Source: Micavibrio sp. (GTDB taxonomy: Bacteria > Pseudomonadota > Alphaproteobacteria > Micavibrionales > Micavibrionaceae). From it: DNA of 64,000 nt. The notes under the pieces are model-generated. The model was not told the DNA's origin and made no database searches. It saw only the letters and a program-made list of their open reading frames with translations. Position 1 is the first letter of the stretch. Each line of letters begins with the position of its first letter. Positions 16,811 through 25,517 of the stretch are shown here, piece after piece. The stretch spans positions 1 to 64,000 of the forward strand of contig BQJE01000003.1 of assembly GCA_021604545.1 (NCBI GenBank). Direction: 5' to 3'. The translations under genes and the position numbers were made by a program.

Positions 16811-19738
16811 TTAAGGGTTTTTGTGTTTCGCACCAGGGCGCAAATAAACAAACCAGTTCAAAATCACGCAGAGGGCATAGAAGACCGCAAAACCGTATAA
16901 TGCAACCTCCGGTGTTGTCAGCTTGATCTGCTCACCCAGAACTTTTGGAATGAAGAAAGCTCCATATGCTGCCACCGCAGACGTCCAGCCTAAAACCGGA
17001 CCCGTCTGTTCTTTATTAAACACCATAGCGATCGTGCGGAAAGTTGAGCCGTTTCCGATACCTGTTGCTGCGAAAAGCACAAGAAACAAGAGCAGGAAGG
17101 GCACGAAGTACACCTCCGGCGTTGCAGATCCATAAGCCAGCTTCATGTAATAGGCCACGCCCAATGTAGAGCCGACCATCACCATGGAACAAATTTGTGT
17201 CACCAGAGCGCCGCCCATTTTATCAGCAATCCAGCCACCGACAGGTCGTATCAATGCCCCGATAAATGCCCCCATCCAGGCAAACATCAGAGCGCTCGGC
17301 CCATTTGGATTCGCCACATCATGGTTCATTACACCATCAGGGCCGGCCACATGTTGGTAACCAAAGATCACCTTAATCGCCAGCGGGAAAGATGCGGCAA
17401 AACCGATAAATGATCCAAATGTCATAGTATAAATCATCGACATAACCCAGGTATGTGGATGCTTAAAGATTTGGTACTGACGTTTTAAACTTGCACCAAT
17501 ATCGCCGGGGAGCATCTTGAGCAGCATCACAGTCACCGCAATTACGCCCGGCAGCACAATATATTTACTAATACCCAGCCCCGATCCATTCGCACTTTCC
17601 GGTAACATGAGCCATAACCCAACACCAGCGACAGCCAAACCAATCACAAGCATCACACCAATCTGGAAGAACGCCATTGGTGGTGCGCCCAGCCCGGGAG
17701 AAACATGTTTGGCACGGATATTGTCCATCCCCAGCCATGCCGCGATGGAAAGTGGAATCAAAAGCACAAGCCATACAAAACCGGCATTATGAATGAAGGT
17801 TTCCGTTCCGGCAGGGATCTTCCCAATCAATGTCCCGCTCGTACTCTCCAGTATCATTGGCGCGCCACCAAAAATGCCTAACGTCATCACAAGGGGAATA
17901 AGGATCTGCATCGTGGTCACCCCAAAATTACCCAAGCCTGCATTCAAGCCCAACGCCAAGCCTTGAGTTTTCTTCGGAAAAAAGAAGCTGATATTGGACA
18001 TGGAGGAAGCAAAATTGCCGCCACCAAAGCCGGAGAGCAGCGCCAAGCCCTGGAACACCCAAAGCGGTGTATCGGGATCGCTTAACGCCAGCCCTGTACC
18101 CAATGCCGGAAGAATCAGCAACGCTGTCGTCATAAAAATTGTGTTGCGGCCACCAGCCAAGCGAATAAAGAACGTCGACGGAATGCGCAATGTTGCACCG
18201 GACAGACCTGCAATCGCCATCAGAGAAAACAGGTCACTCTTGGCAAAATCAAAGCCCAGATTAAGCATCTGTACCGTAATGATGCCCCAATAGAGCCAAA
18301 TTGCAAAACCGCACAGCAAGGACGGGATCGAAATCCACAAATTGCGGAAAGCAATTTTCTTCCCGTAGGAATTCCACTGCTCTTCGTTTTCAGGATCCCA
18401 GTCCTCTAACCCTTGATGCTGGAACTCAGCCGCTTTATCAACAACAGCGACCTTCTTCTTGCTCTTGGGTAATTTCAACTCAGGTAAGAAGCGCGGCTTC
18501 TCAAGCTTACCTTCCATATGAAGGACAGAGGCATGCATCCAAAGCAAGGCAAAGGCTGTAATCCCGAAGAGCAGCATAAAGCAGCTCGTCCAAACCCCGA
18601 TCAAATCATTCATCACCCCGAAGGTAACCGGCAGGATAAAGCCGCCTAAACCACCGACCAAGCCAACAATGCCGCCAACGGCGCCAACATGATCCGGGTA
18701 ATAGACTGGAATGTGTTTATACACAGCCGCCTTACCCAGAGACATAAAGAATCCAAGAATAATCGTCAGAGTCACAAAGATTGGCAGACTAATGGCCATT
18801 CTAAACTCAATAGGTCCCTCAATCCCCTCCACAATATAAGTCGTTGCCGGATAAGAGAGAAAGAAACACGCAATCACACAGGCCGTAAATGTCCAATACA
18901 TCACAGTGCGCGCACCATATCTGTCTGACATCCAACCACCCAACGCCCGGAAGATAGACCCGGGAAGCGCATAACACGCCGCCAACATACCGGCTGTTGT
19001 AATGCTTAGTCCATATACCCCGACATAATAACGCGGCAACCACAGTGCCAGCGCGACAAACGCGCCAAACACGAAGAAATAATACAAAGAGAAACGCCAA
19101 ACCTGAATGTTCTTCAAGGGCTCCATTTGCTCCAGAATAGAGCGCATTTTTTCTTTCTTTTTCTTACGCTCGACCAGCCTGGGATCGTCTTGCGACAGAA
19201 TATAAAAAAGGATCGCAACAACACCTAGTATAACGGCATAAATTTTTGCAGTGCCTTCCCACCCCAGAGCCACCAGCAAAAAAGGTGCGCCAAAATTCGT
19301 AATCGCCGCCCCAACATTACCGACGCCAAATATACCCAGCGCCGTTCCCTGTTTTCCTTTCTCATACCACCGGGATACATAAGCGATCCCGACCGCAAAA
19401 CCACCACCAGCCAACCCGACGCCCAGCGCAGCCACTAAAAACATCTCATAGGTTTCTACGGAAGAGAGAAGATACGTTGCCACGGCAGAGCACAACATGG
19501 TCAATGTAAAGACAATGCGCCCGCCATATTGATCGGACCAAATCCCTAGGAGAAGACGGCTTAATGACCCGGTCAAAACCGGGGTAGCAACCAGCAAGCC
19601 GAACTGTGTATCGTTGAGCCCCAGATCCTCTTTAATCTGAATTCCGATAATAGAAAAGATGGTCCAGACAGCAAAACACGCTGTAAAAGCAAATGTGCTT
19701 AAAAATAGCGCGCGCGTTTGATCTGAGCTTGCCGTCAT
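16811..19738 (-). CDS. narK: Fused nitrate/nitrite transporter NarK1-NarK2
   Basis: 975 residues, twice the length of a single MFS protein. Residues ~1-430 are a NarK1-type half (LSTFAFTACFAVWTIFSIIG, the nitrate signature GFGVGNVGAAITNFGAPF-like region at ~135-150, and GWMSDRYGARTV). A charged linker of ~50 residues (430-480) leads to a NarK2-type half (WISIPSLLCGFAIWLYWG, GLNAGLGNFGVTTMQI, GGWIADKMGGA). NarK1 types import nitrate with protons, NarK2 types exchange nitrate for nitrite; such fusions are known in Paracoccus-like denitrifiers. It is the first gene of the nar operon. AGAAGG precedes the ATG by five bases. Confidence 0.96.
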   Translation of the reverse strand: MTASSDQTRALFLSTFAFTACFAVWTIFSIIGIQIKEDLGLNDTQFGLLVATPVLTGSLSRLLLGIWSDQYGGRIVFTLTMLCSAVATYLLSSVETYEMFLVAALGVGLAGGGFAVGIAYVSRWYEKGKQGTALGIFGVGNVGAAITNFGAPFLLVALGWEGTAKIYAVILGVVAILFYILSQDDPRLVERKKKKEKMRSILEQMEPLKNIQVWRFSLYYFFVFGAFVALALWLPRYYVGVYGLSITTAGMLAACYALPGSIFRALGGWMSDRYGARTVMYWTFTACVIACFFLSYPATTYIVEGIEGPIEFRMAISLPIFVTLTIILGFFMSLGKAAVYKHIPVYYPDHVGAVGGIVGLVGGLGGFILPVTFGVMNDLIGVWTSCFMLLFGITAFALLWMHASVLHMEGKLEKPRFLPELKLPKSKKKVAVVDKAAEFQHQGLEDWDPENEEQWNSYGKKIAFRNLWISIPSLLCGFAIWLYWGIITVQMLNLGFDFAKSDLFSLMAIAGLSGATLRIPSTFFIRLAGGRNTIFMTTALLILPALGTGLALSDPDTPLWVFQGLALLSGFGGGNFASSMSNISFFFPKKTQGLALGLNAGLGNFGVTTMQILIPLVMTLGIFGGAPMILESTSGTLIGKIPAGTETFIHNAGFVWLVLLIPLSIAAWLGMDNIRAKHVSPGLGAPPMAFFQIGVMLVIGLAVAGVGLWLMLPESANGSGLGISKYIVLPGVIAVTVMLLKMLPGDIGASLKRQYQIFKHPHTWVMSMIYTMTFGSFIGFAASFPLAIKVIFGYQHVAGPDGVMNHDVANPNGPSALMFAWMGAFIGALIRPVGGWIADKMGGALVTQICSMVMVGSTLGVAYYMKLAYGSATPEVYFVPFLLLFLVLFAATGIGNGSTFRTIAMVFNKEQTGPVLGWTSAVAAYGAFFIPKVLGEQIKLTTPEVALYGFAVFYALCVILNWFVYLRPGAKHKNP

Positions 19739-19806
19739 GCCGACCTTCTTATTGTTTTCATATTGTTAAAAAGCTGGTCAGATATCTTAATATTTGCAGT
19801 TAGTTC

Positions 19807-19863
19807 TTGATCCATATGGAATTTTTGTCATGATTACGACAGCATGAAATTGATTCAGATCAA
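19807..19863. promoter_or_regulatory. Tandem FNR sites between narK and the Crp/Fnr gene
   Basis: TTGATTCAGATCAA at 19850-19863 is a perfect FNR box. A second, half-decayed one (TTGATCCATATGGA) lies at 19807-19820, its centre 43 bp away, about four helix turns. If narK transcription starts near 19772, TATCTG at 19779-19784 is a weak -10 and the decayed site is centred at -41.5, the perfect one at -84.5. The perfect box may also control the divergent regulator gene. Confidence 0.65.
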
Positions 19864-19905
19864 GAGGGGCTGTTTTTATATCTTTAAAGGCATGAATAAT
19901 AAAAA

Positions 19906-20682
19906 ATGATACTAAGCGGGGATATAATTTGGCCTAAAAGTTTTTCTAAACTTAGTAAAAAACCCCAGCTCTTTACAAGTTTAAGTGAGGACGCCCTGCA
20001 AAGGGTGCTTAAGAACTCGACGCTCCATAATTACAAAGCCGGGCAATTATTGGTACAGCAAGGCGATCAACCAACGCATGCCTATCTCATAATAGAAGGC
20101 CGCGTTAGAACGCTCAGAACAAATGAGGACGGCGACGAAGCAACCATACGCATGCTTGGTAAAGGGGAGGTTTGTATGGAAGCCGTTCTCTTTATGGGTG
20201 GACCATCACCGGTTGCCGTACAGGTTGTTGAAGATGCGCAGCTCATGCTTATTCCCGAGAAGTTTGTTAAAAAGTTTGTTCTTCAGGATCACCAATTTGC
20301 AGCCAATTTGCTCAAAATAGTCACACATCACTACAAAACAGCCATGCATCAGATTGATGCCATGGCCATAAAATCGCCAGTCCAACGTGTTGGGTATTAT
20401 TTTCTGCAAAAACATATAGAGCAAGGCTCAGACAATATGGAGTTTGAACTACCCTTTAAGAAATCAACAATCGCCAATCACCTTGGAATAACGCCGGAAA
20501 CATTTTCCCGTGCTCTCGGACAAATCAAAAAAATGGGCGTTGAGGTTGACGGTGAAAAAATCCGCCTGAAAGAAGCCTATGCGCTCTGCCATTTTTGTGA
20601 TCCGGATGCGGCATATGATTGCACACTTTCAAACAAAGAGGATTGCCCGCACTGTCCGGCTCATGCCGGAAATTGCCATTAA
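19906..20682 (+). CDS. Crp/Fnr-family regulator with C-terminal cysteine cluster
   Basis: 258 residues. Residues ~20-140 form the cyclic-nucleotide-type beta roll (LVQQGDQPTHAYLIIEGRVR, GEVCMEAVLFMGG). The dimer helix follows, then a winged helix (KKSTIANHLGITPETFSRAL). The recognition helix has E-x-x-S-R (ETFSR), the FNR code for TTGAT half-sites, so this protein could read the FNR boxes at 7343, 19850 and 21968. The N-terminal cysteines of true FNR are missing. Instead the last 31 residues hold six cysteines and three histidines (CHFCDPDAAYDC, then EDCPHCPAHAGNCH), a possible Fe-S or metal site. It is divergent from narK and its stop overlaps the moeA stop by four bases. Confidence 0.92.
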   Translation: MILSGDIIWPKSFSKLSKKPQLFTSLSEDALQRVLKNSTLHNYKAGQLLVQQGDQPTHAYLIIEGRVRTLRTNEDGDEATIRMLGKGEVCMEAVLFMGGPSPVAVQVVEDAQLMLIPEKFVKKFVLQDHQFAANLLKIVTHHYKTAMHQIDAMAIKSPVQRVGYYFLQKHIEQGSDNMEFELPFKKSTIANHLGITPETFSRALGQIKKMGVEVDGEKIRLKEAYALCHFCDPDAAYDCTLSNKEDCPHCPAHAGNCH

Positions 20683-21908
20683 ACCAACCCGGCTTGCGGG
20701 TAAAGCGGGTATAAATCTACAATGTCGTCCACTTTAATCTCTTCCACACCTTCCGGCGCAACCGCCCAACAATTCATACCTAGAAACGGGCTAACCATAA
20801 ACGAAGCCTGCCCATCCAATAAATCAACAACCAATGCCCCCCCTTCTCCGCTCTCCGCACGCGCCTTTAAAAACACCCGCAAGCCATCACGCTTTTTAAA
20901 CGGCGTTGTGGCTTTGGCACTAACAGGTTTTTCCTCGCCCATCCCCATCATCGCCCGTATGCAGGGCTGGACAAAAAAACGTAAGCCAGCGGCTGTTGCC
21001 ACCGGGTTGCCCGGCAGTCCAAAATACAGTGTTCCATTAGGAAGACGCGCAAATAAATTTGGCTTGCCTGGTTTAATATTAACTTTGTGAAACAGGATTT
21101 CCGCTCCGGCCTTTTCCAGCCCTTCACGCACAAAATCAAACTTGCCAGCCGAAACAGCGCCGCTTGAGATAATAAAATCAATCTCCTGTGTAGCAAAATT
21201 AGTTAAAAGCTTTTCAAACTGGTCTGGGTCATCTGGAACACTGGACGCAACCGAACATTCAACTCCCATAGCTTCCAAAGCCGCCAGGCCATATGGAAGG
21301 TTAGAATTGTAAATCTGCCCCGGCTTCAAATCCTGCGACAGATCCTCAACCAGCTCATTGCCAGTAGCCATAAATACAGCGCGTGGCTTCTTGTAAACCT
21401 CAACCTTATCAATTCCCAGCGCCGCCAATGGCATAATATGTTGCGGATAGATAACCTGTCCGGCCCTGAGAACATCCATGCCTTTTTTAAAGTCCTCACC
21501 AGCCCGGCGAATATTCGCGCCCATTTCTGGTTGCACCTTAAAGCGCACCTGATCGTCGTTCACTTCCACCAGTTCAACAGGCACAACAGCTTCAGTACCC
21601 GGCGGCACAGGCGCACCCGTCATAATTTCTGTGCATTCCCCGGCATGGAGCGGTTCGTCAGGGACAGAATCTCCAGCAGCCACCATGCTCACTCTATTTA
21701 AAACACCGCCATTATTGCCCAGATCACCAATCCGCACGGCAAACCCATCCATCGCCGAATTATCAAAGGGCTGAATATCAATCGGTGCACGCAAATCCTG
21801 TGCACAAACGCGGCCCACAAGATCTTTTGTTATGACTTGCTCGCCTTCAGGCTTTCGCCCTCGTCCAGCTTGCAGTACAATAGCCTTTGCCTGTTCATAT
21901 GAAATCAT
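20679..21908 (-). CDS. moeA: Molybdopterin molybdotransferase MoeA
   Basis: 409 residues, the usual length. MoeA inserts molybdate into adenylylated molybdopterin to give the active Mo cofactor. Visible motifs: DLRAPIDIQPFDNSAMDGFA at the N-terminus, IMTGAPVPPGTEAVVPVE near 90-110, GNELVEDLSQDLKPGQIYNSN near 185, the MoCF-domain SSGAVSAGKFDFV near 248, and KPGKPNLFARL with FGLPGNPVATAAG near 275-300. It stands alone, away from the moa operon, but has a perfect FNR box 60 bases upstream. It is convergent with the Crp/Fnr gene. Confidence 0.95.
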   Translation of the reverse strand: MISYEQAKAIVLQAGRGRKPEGEQVITKDLVGRVCAQDLRAPIDIQPFDNSAMDGFAVRIGDLGNNGGVLNRVSMVAAGDSVPDEPLHAGECTEIMTGAPVPPGTEAVVPVELVEVNDDQVRFKVQPEMGANIRRAGEDFKKGMDVLRAGQVIYPQHIMPLAALGIDKVEVYKKPRAVFMATGNELVEDLSQDLKPGQIYNSNLPYGLAALEAMGVECSVASSVPDDPDQFEKLLTNFATQEIDFIISSGAVSAGKFDFVREGLEKAGAEILFHKVNIKPGKPNLFARLPNGTLYFGLPGNPVATAAGLRFFVQPCIRAMMGMGEEKPVSAKATTPFKKRDGLRVFLKARAESGEGGALVVDLLDGQASFMVSPFLGMNCWAVAPEGVEEIKVDDIVDLYPLYPQAGLV

Positions 21909-21967
21909 GCTTTTACTATCTTTTTGCTTCGCTTCTATCTTACAAAATTAATGAGTCCTGACCCTAA

Positions 21968-21981
21968 TTGATTCAAATCAA
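21968..21981. promoter_or_regulatory. FNR box between moeA and carbonic anhydrase
   Basis: TTGATTCAAATCAA is a perfect FNR palindrome. Toward the carbonic anhydrase, TAGACT at 22003-22008 would place the box at about -40.5. Toward moeA, TAAGAT at 21937-21942 would place it at about -44.5. The box could serve either gene or both; the sequence does not settle it. Confidence 0.7.
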
Positions 21982-22039
21982 AGCCATAATCCATCAAAAT
22001 CTTAGACTAGAAATATAAAGAAGAAAGGTTTTTCTAAAA

Positions 22040-22780
22040 GTGCCCTATAAAAAACTCATAGACGGCTTTCATCTTTTTCAAAAAGAGTATACCAGTTCTG
22101 AAAAAGGGGCGTATTACAAAAAACTGATTGGGCGCGAACAAAAACCAGAAACATTGGTGATTGCCTGTTCCGATTCACGAATAGATCCCGCCATTTTAAC
22201 CCATAGCGACCCCGGCGAATTTTTTGGTATCCGCAATGTTGCGGCGCTTGTCCCACCCTATAATAACGCCGGATTGTTACGCGGCACGAGTTCCGCTATC
22301 GAATATGCCGTTCGACATCTTGAGATAAAACATATTGTTATTCTTGGGCATGAGGGATGCGGCGGGGTCAATGCGCTGGCCACTGGTAATTATCAAGCAA
22401 CCAGCAATCATAACTACCAGTTTTTGCATCATTGGCTTGATATTGGCGCAAAAGCTAAAGAGGAGGTGTCTCATAAGCTTCATGATGCACAAGACGAAGT
22501 AAAAACCCGGGCTCTGGAGCAAGCAACCATTCTTGTCTCTATGGAGAATTTACTTTCTTTTCCCTGGATCAAGGATAAATGCGATCGTGAAGAACTTCAG
22601 ATTCATGGCTGGTATTTTGATAAGTCTGAGGGACAGCTTCTTGAATATAACGCCAAGAATGAGCTGTTTGAAAAAGTTGGTGATAGTGAGGCAGCGCCCT
22701 TTTTCCTAAAAGACAAACCGAACTTAAATACATTCCTAAAAAACTACATGCAAAACTGCGCTTGCCGTACCAAGAGTTAA
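22040..22780 (+). CDS. Beta-class carbonic anhydrase
   Basis: 246 residues, start GTG at 22040 with an AAGAAAGG stretch ~12 bases upstream. It hydrates CO2 to bicarbonate in the cytoplasm. The zinc site is complete: Cys and the Asp-Arg pair in ACSDSRIDPAIL (~residue 43) and His plus Cys in GHEGCGGVNAL (~108-111). RNVAALVPPYNN and STSAIEYAVRHLEIKHIVILG-type segments match plant-like beta anhydrases. The C-terminal ~30 residues end in a C-x-C (NCACRTKS). A perfect FNR box lies ~60 bases upstream, suggesting oxygen-dependent control, unusual for this enzyme. Confidence 0.95.
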   Translation: MPYKKLIDGFHLFQKEYTSSEKGAYYKKLIGREQKPETLVIACSDSRIDPAILTHSDPGEFFGIRNVAALVPPYNNAGLLRGTSSAIEYAVRHLEIKHIVILGHEGCGGVNALATGNYQATSNHNYQFLHHWLDIGAKAKEEVSHKLHDAQDEVKTRALEQATILVSMENLLSFPWIKDKCDREELQIHGWYFDKSEGQLLEYNAKNELFEKVGDSEAAPFFLKDKPNLNTFLKNYMQNCACRTKS

Positions 22781-22852
22781 TTTACGTTCCTGAATATGTA
22801 TCATCGCCTGCCTGCAGAGAAAGATGGAAAATCTGGTAACCATTGTTGAGAG

Positions 22853-22937
22853 TGGTATACAACCAAGATTCAAGCCCAGAACCTGCTAATTACAAAGTAT
22901 ATTATTCTGAAATGAATTGCACCAACTTTGCACCATT
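22853..22937. repeat. Decayed tRNA-Thr att copy with arm repeat (older element end)
   Basis: 22853-22896 is a diverged copy of the 45-bp tRNA-Thr 3'-half repeat (roughly three quarters identical by eye). The next bases (TACAAAGTATATTATTCTGA) match those following the intact copy at 25285. 22915-22937 repeats the 23-bp arm sequence with one change (TTGCACCAACTTTGCACC). It reads as the outer end of an earlier insertion in the same tRNA gene. The rest of 22781-23008 shows no gene. Confidence 0.65.
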
Positions 22938-23008
22938 TGCCAGTACGCTATATTAACTAACCAAAGACAACAGGTAGACTGCATTCTAAAACGTAGATAG
23001 ACTTGCGT

Positions 23009-24715
23009 ATGTCTTCAAAGCCGTCACACAGCATCAAATCAGAAATTAACCCCGGCGATCTTGCGGCTCGTGGAAAGGCTTTTTTCTACAAAGGGCAAAA
23101 ACGCCAAGCACAGATGACTTTTGCCGAAGCTGTGATACTGGCACCGGACAACGCAGAATATAAGGCCATGCTTGTCCAGTCGCTCAGCGGACGGCAGATC
23201 TTTCCACAATATGACGAGAACATTAAACGTGCTATTATCTTATGCCTTGAAGAAGACAACATTTTTCACCTTCCCTTGTTCTTCTCGTGGCACTCCCTCT
23301 TGCTTCTTGACCCTGCGACCAAGATTCTGTCCGATCTCCAGGATTGCCCGGATTATGAAACGTTTTTAGATATACTGGAATCGCATGATATTTCAGACAC
23401 CCTGAATGACAATTTCCTGCACCAGGGCCTGAACAAACTTTTGATGAAAGATTATAATTTCGAACGACTTTTGACCCATCTACGACGTTACGCCCTATTA
23501 GAAGCATCACCTGATCAACTGCAGGAAATGGCCCCGTTTCTGGCCGCTTTGTCAGCGCAGTGTTTTTTCAATGAATATATATTTTACGTTACCAAAGAAG
23601 AACAGGAAAGAATTAATACGATTTCATCAAGTCCGAACGTGCCCGATCCTGTCAATATTATTATCCTTTCCTGTTACCAGCCTTTATATGGGATGGACAA
23701 GACTGAAGATCTAGCCCACATCTTGAAACAATCAAGGATTTCCAGCGCGGAAGGGCTTATACAGATACAGATAACAGAGCCTATAGAAGAAGCGCAGATA
23801 AAGAAGAATATTGAGAGCTTTGGTTCGATCGCCGACAATACTTCTAAGGCCGTACAAGAGCAATATGAAGAAAACCCTTTCCCGCGCTGGTCTTCATGTG
23901 GAGGCCAGAGGGAAGACAATAAAAAGAAATTAAGTGCGGGAAAAAAAGTGCTTGTCGCAGGATGTGGAACAGGTCAACAAGCCGTAATCACTTCTATGAA
24001 TTTTCCCGAAGCCGATATCATCGCCATTGATCTCAGCAAGGCCAGCCTTGCTTATGCACAAAGGAAGACGAAAGAATACGGCCTAACCAATTTGACATTC
24101 ATGCATGGTGACATTCTTGAAGTCGGCGATATAGGCATAGAGTTTGATCACATTGCCTGTGGCGGAGTTTTACATCACATGAAATCACCAAAAGATGGTT
24201 TCCAGGCCTTAAAGAACATCCTTAAAAAGGATGGCGTCATGCGCATTGGCGTCTATAGCGAGAGTGCTCGCAAGAATATTGTGGCTGTTCAAAATTGGAT
24301 TATAAATCAGAAAATTCCCTCCACTCTCAAAGGTATACGGAATTTTAGAAAAGAATTTGTTGAAGGCGGATACAAGGAAATATTCGGCGACACTCTACCT
24401 TATTTCGACAATTTTTCAGTATCGGAAACACGTGACCTTTTCTTTCATGTGCAAGAACACCGCTTCACATGCTTGGGCCTAAAAGAGCTGCTAAATGATA
24501 TGGAAATGGACTTACTAATTTTTGCACCCGAAGCCTACGCCGTCCATCAAAGGTTTCCGCAGCTCTTTCCAGACGACCCAAAAGCGCTCAATCTCGAAAA
24601 CTGGCACATTATTGAGCAAAAAAATCCAGGGCTGTTTATAGGGATGTATAAATTTTATATTTGCCACGAAGGGCAGCATGAGCCTGGAACAACACCTAAA
24701 TGGCTTGAAATGTAG
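23009..24715 (+). CDS. TPR-like protein with C-terminal SAM methyltransferase
   Basis: 568 residues from the ATG at 23009 (a TTG two codons earlier is possible; neither has a strong ribosome site). Residues ~10-60 carry a TPR-like pair (GDLAARGKAFFYKGQKRQAQ, LAPDNAEYKAMLVQ). About 240 residues of helical linker follow. Residues ~295-470 are a class I methyltransferase: YEENPFPRW, motif I VLVAGCGTGQQA, DLSKASLAYAQRK, and GGVLHHMKSPKDG. YEENPYPRW-type entry is typical of TPR-methyltransferases in alphaproteobacteria whose substrates are unknown. It lies alone between the decayed att copy and the intact attL, so it is likely cargo of an older element. Confidence 0.85.
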   Translation: MSSKPSHSIKSEINPGDLAARGKAFFYKGQKRQAQMTFAEAVILAPDNAEYKAMLVQSLSGRQIFPQYDENIKRAIILCLEEDNIFHLPLFFSWHSLLLLDPATKILSDLQDCPDYETFLDILESHDISDTLNDNFLHQGLNKLLMKDYNFERLLTHLRRYALLEASPDQLQEMAPFLAALSAQCFFNEYIFYVTKEEQERINTISSSPNVPDPVNIIILSCYQPLYGMDKTEDLAHILKQSRISSAEGLIQIQITEPIEEAQIKKNIESFGSIADNTSKAVQEQYEENPFPRWSSCGGQREDNKKKLSAGKKVLVAGCGTGQQAVITSMNFPEADIIAIDLSKASLAYAQRKTKEYGLTNLTFMHGDILEVGDIGIEFDHIACGGVLHHMKSPKDGFQALKNILKKDGVMRIGVYSESARKNIVAVQNWIINQKIPSTLKGIRNFRKEFVEGGYKEIFGDTLPYFDNFSVSETRDLFFHVQEHRFTCLGLKELLNDMEMDLLIFAPEAYAVHQRFPQLFPDDPKALNLENWHIIEQKNPGLFIGMYKFYICHEGQHEPGTTPKWLEM

Positions 24716-24823
24716 ATGCTAAACCGTAATCAGCTTTCCAGAGCATGTTCATCTGCAAGGCTTGTATTATTTGTTGTGACTTACACAAAATTTGTAGGGC
24801 TATAGGCAAAAACGTCGGAATTT

Positions 24824-25210
24824 TTATTGATTTGTTTTTTCTTCAAAACGTTGCGCGTTGGCATGCTCCAGGCGCTGCACCAGGCTTTCAAGAACGGCTT
24901 TAATAAGCTTATCCGTTTTTTCATACTTTCCTCTCAGCATATCTTTGCTAATCGGAACCACGACAGCTCCGGTACCGGCAACTTCGGCAGAGGTGGAATG
25001 TTTGGTTTGCGGCAAAAGCGCCCTTTCACCGACAATATCGCCAGCCTTTAAAATCGCAATATCATATTTTTGATCATCAATGATTTTTGTGATTTTGACA
25101 GAGCCCTGCTGGATAAGATACGCATTTGTGGCCTCCTCTTGCTCCTTATAAAGAAAATGTCCAGCTTTTAGCGTCCGCTTATCTACAATCACATGATCAT
25201 CACCACTCAT
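24824..25210 (-). CDS. Stand-alone cyclic-nucleotide-binding domain protein
   Basis: 128 residues, essentially one cNMP-binding beta roll: LKAGHFLYKEQEEATNAYLI, QGSVKITKI, LKAGDIVGERALLPQTKHST. The phosphate-binding cassette is close to the family pattern (GERALL), but the usual Arg before the final Ala-Glu is replaced by His-Ser-Thr-Ser, so cAMP binding is uncertain. There is no HTH, kinase or transporter domain. The C-terminal helix (RLEHANAQRFEEK) could dimerise. It may act as a small ligand sensor on another protein. It lies just outside the left end of the 32-kb island. Confidence 0.85.
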   Translation of the reverse strand: MSGDDHVIVDKRTLKAGHFLYKEQEEATNAYLIQQGSVKITKIIDDQKYDIAILKAGDIVGERALLPQTKHSTSAEVAGTGAVVVPISKDMLRGKYEKTDKLIKAVLESLVQRLEHANAQRFEEKTNQ

Positions 25211-25284
25211 TATATTATTCCTTTACGGTGCCTACAACATTAGCTATCGATCATTATTTATCACTAGCAAAGAGAGAAGAAAAA

Positions 25285-25329
25285 TGGTGCCGCAACCAGG
25301 AGTCGAACCCGGGACCTGATGATTACAAA
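25285..25329. repeat. attL: 45-bp copy of the tRNA-Thr 3' half
   Basis: Identical over 45 bases to 57563-57607, from the CCA end through the anticodon loop of tRNA-Thr. The flanks differ on both sides. The 5' half of the tRNA is absent here, so this is not a gene. It marks the left end of the integrated element. Confidence 0.92.
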
Positions 25330-25454
25330 GTGTATTCTTCTGACAAGCCAAGATCGGAACGGAATCAAACCGAATGATAAAGGTAATTGTACCAGTAAGT
25401 TAATTGTCGGCAGCTATCCTCTGCATTCGGTGAGTTTCGTTGTTATTCCGAATG

Positions 25455-25477
25455 AATTGCACCAAATTTGCACCATT
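25455..25477. repeat. Arm-type 23-bp repeat, left end
   Basis: Contains TTGCACCAAATTTGCACC, itself two copies of TTGCACCA. Identical over 23 bases to 57493-57515 and one base different from 22915-22937. Its place inside the left att site fits an integrase arm-binding site. Confidence 0.7.
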
Positions 25478-25517
25478 CCCCTATAAAGGCTACCTACCCA
25501 ATCTCCTGTAAACTGGT

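Noticed and set aside
25285-25360. A second tRNA-Thr gene at the left end of the island
   Set aside because: Only the 3' half is present; the sequence after the anticodon loop does not form a D-arm or acceptor 5' strand. It is an att copy.
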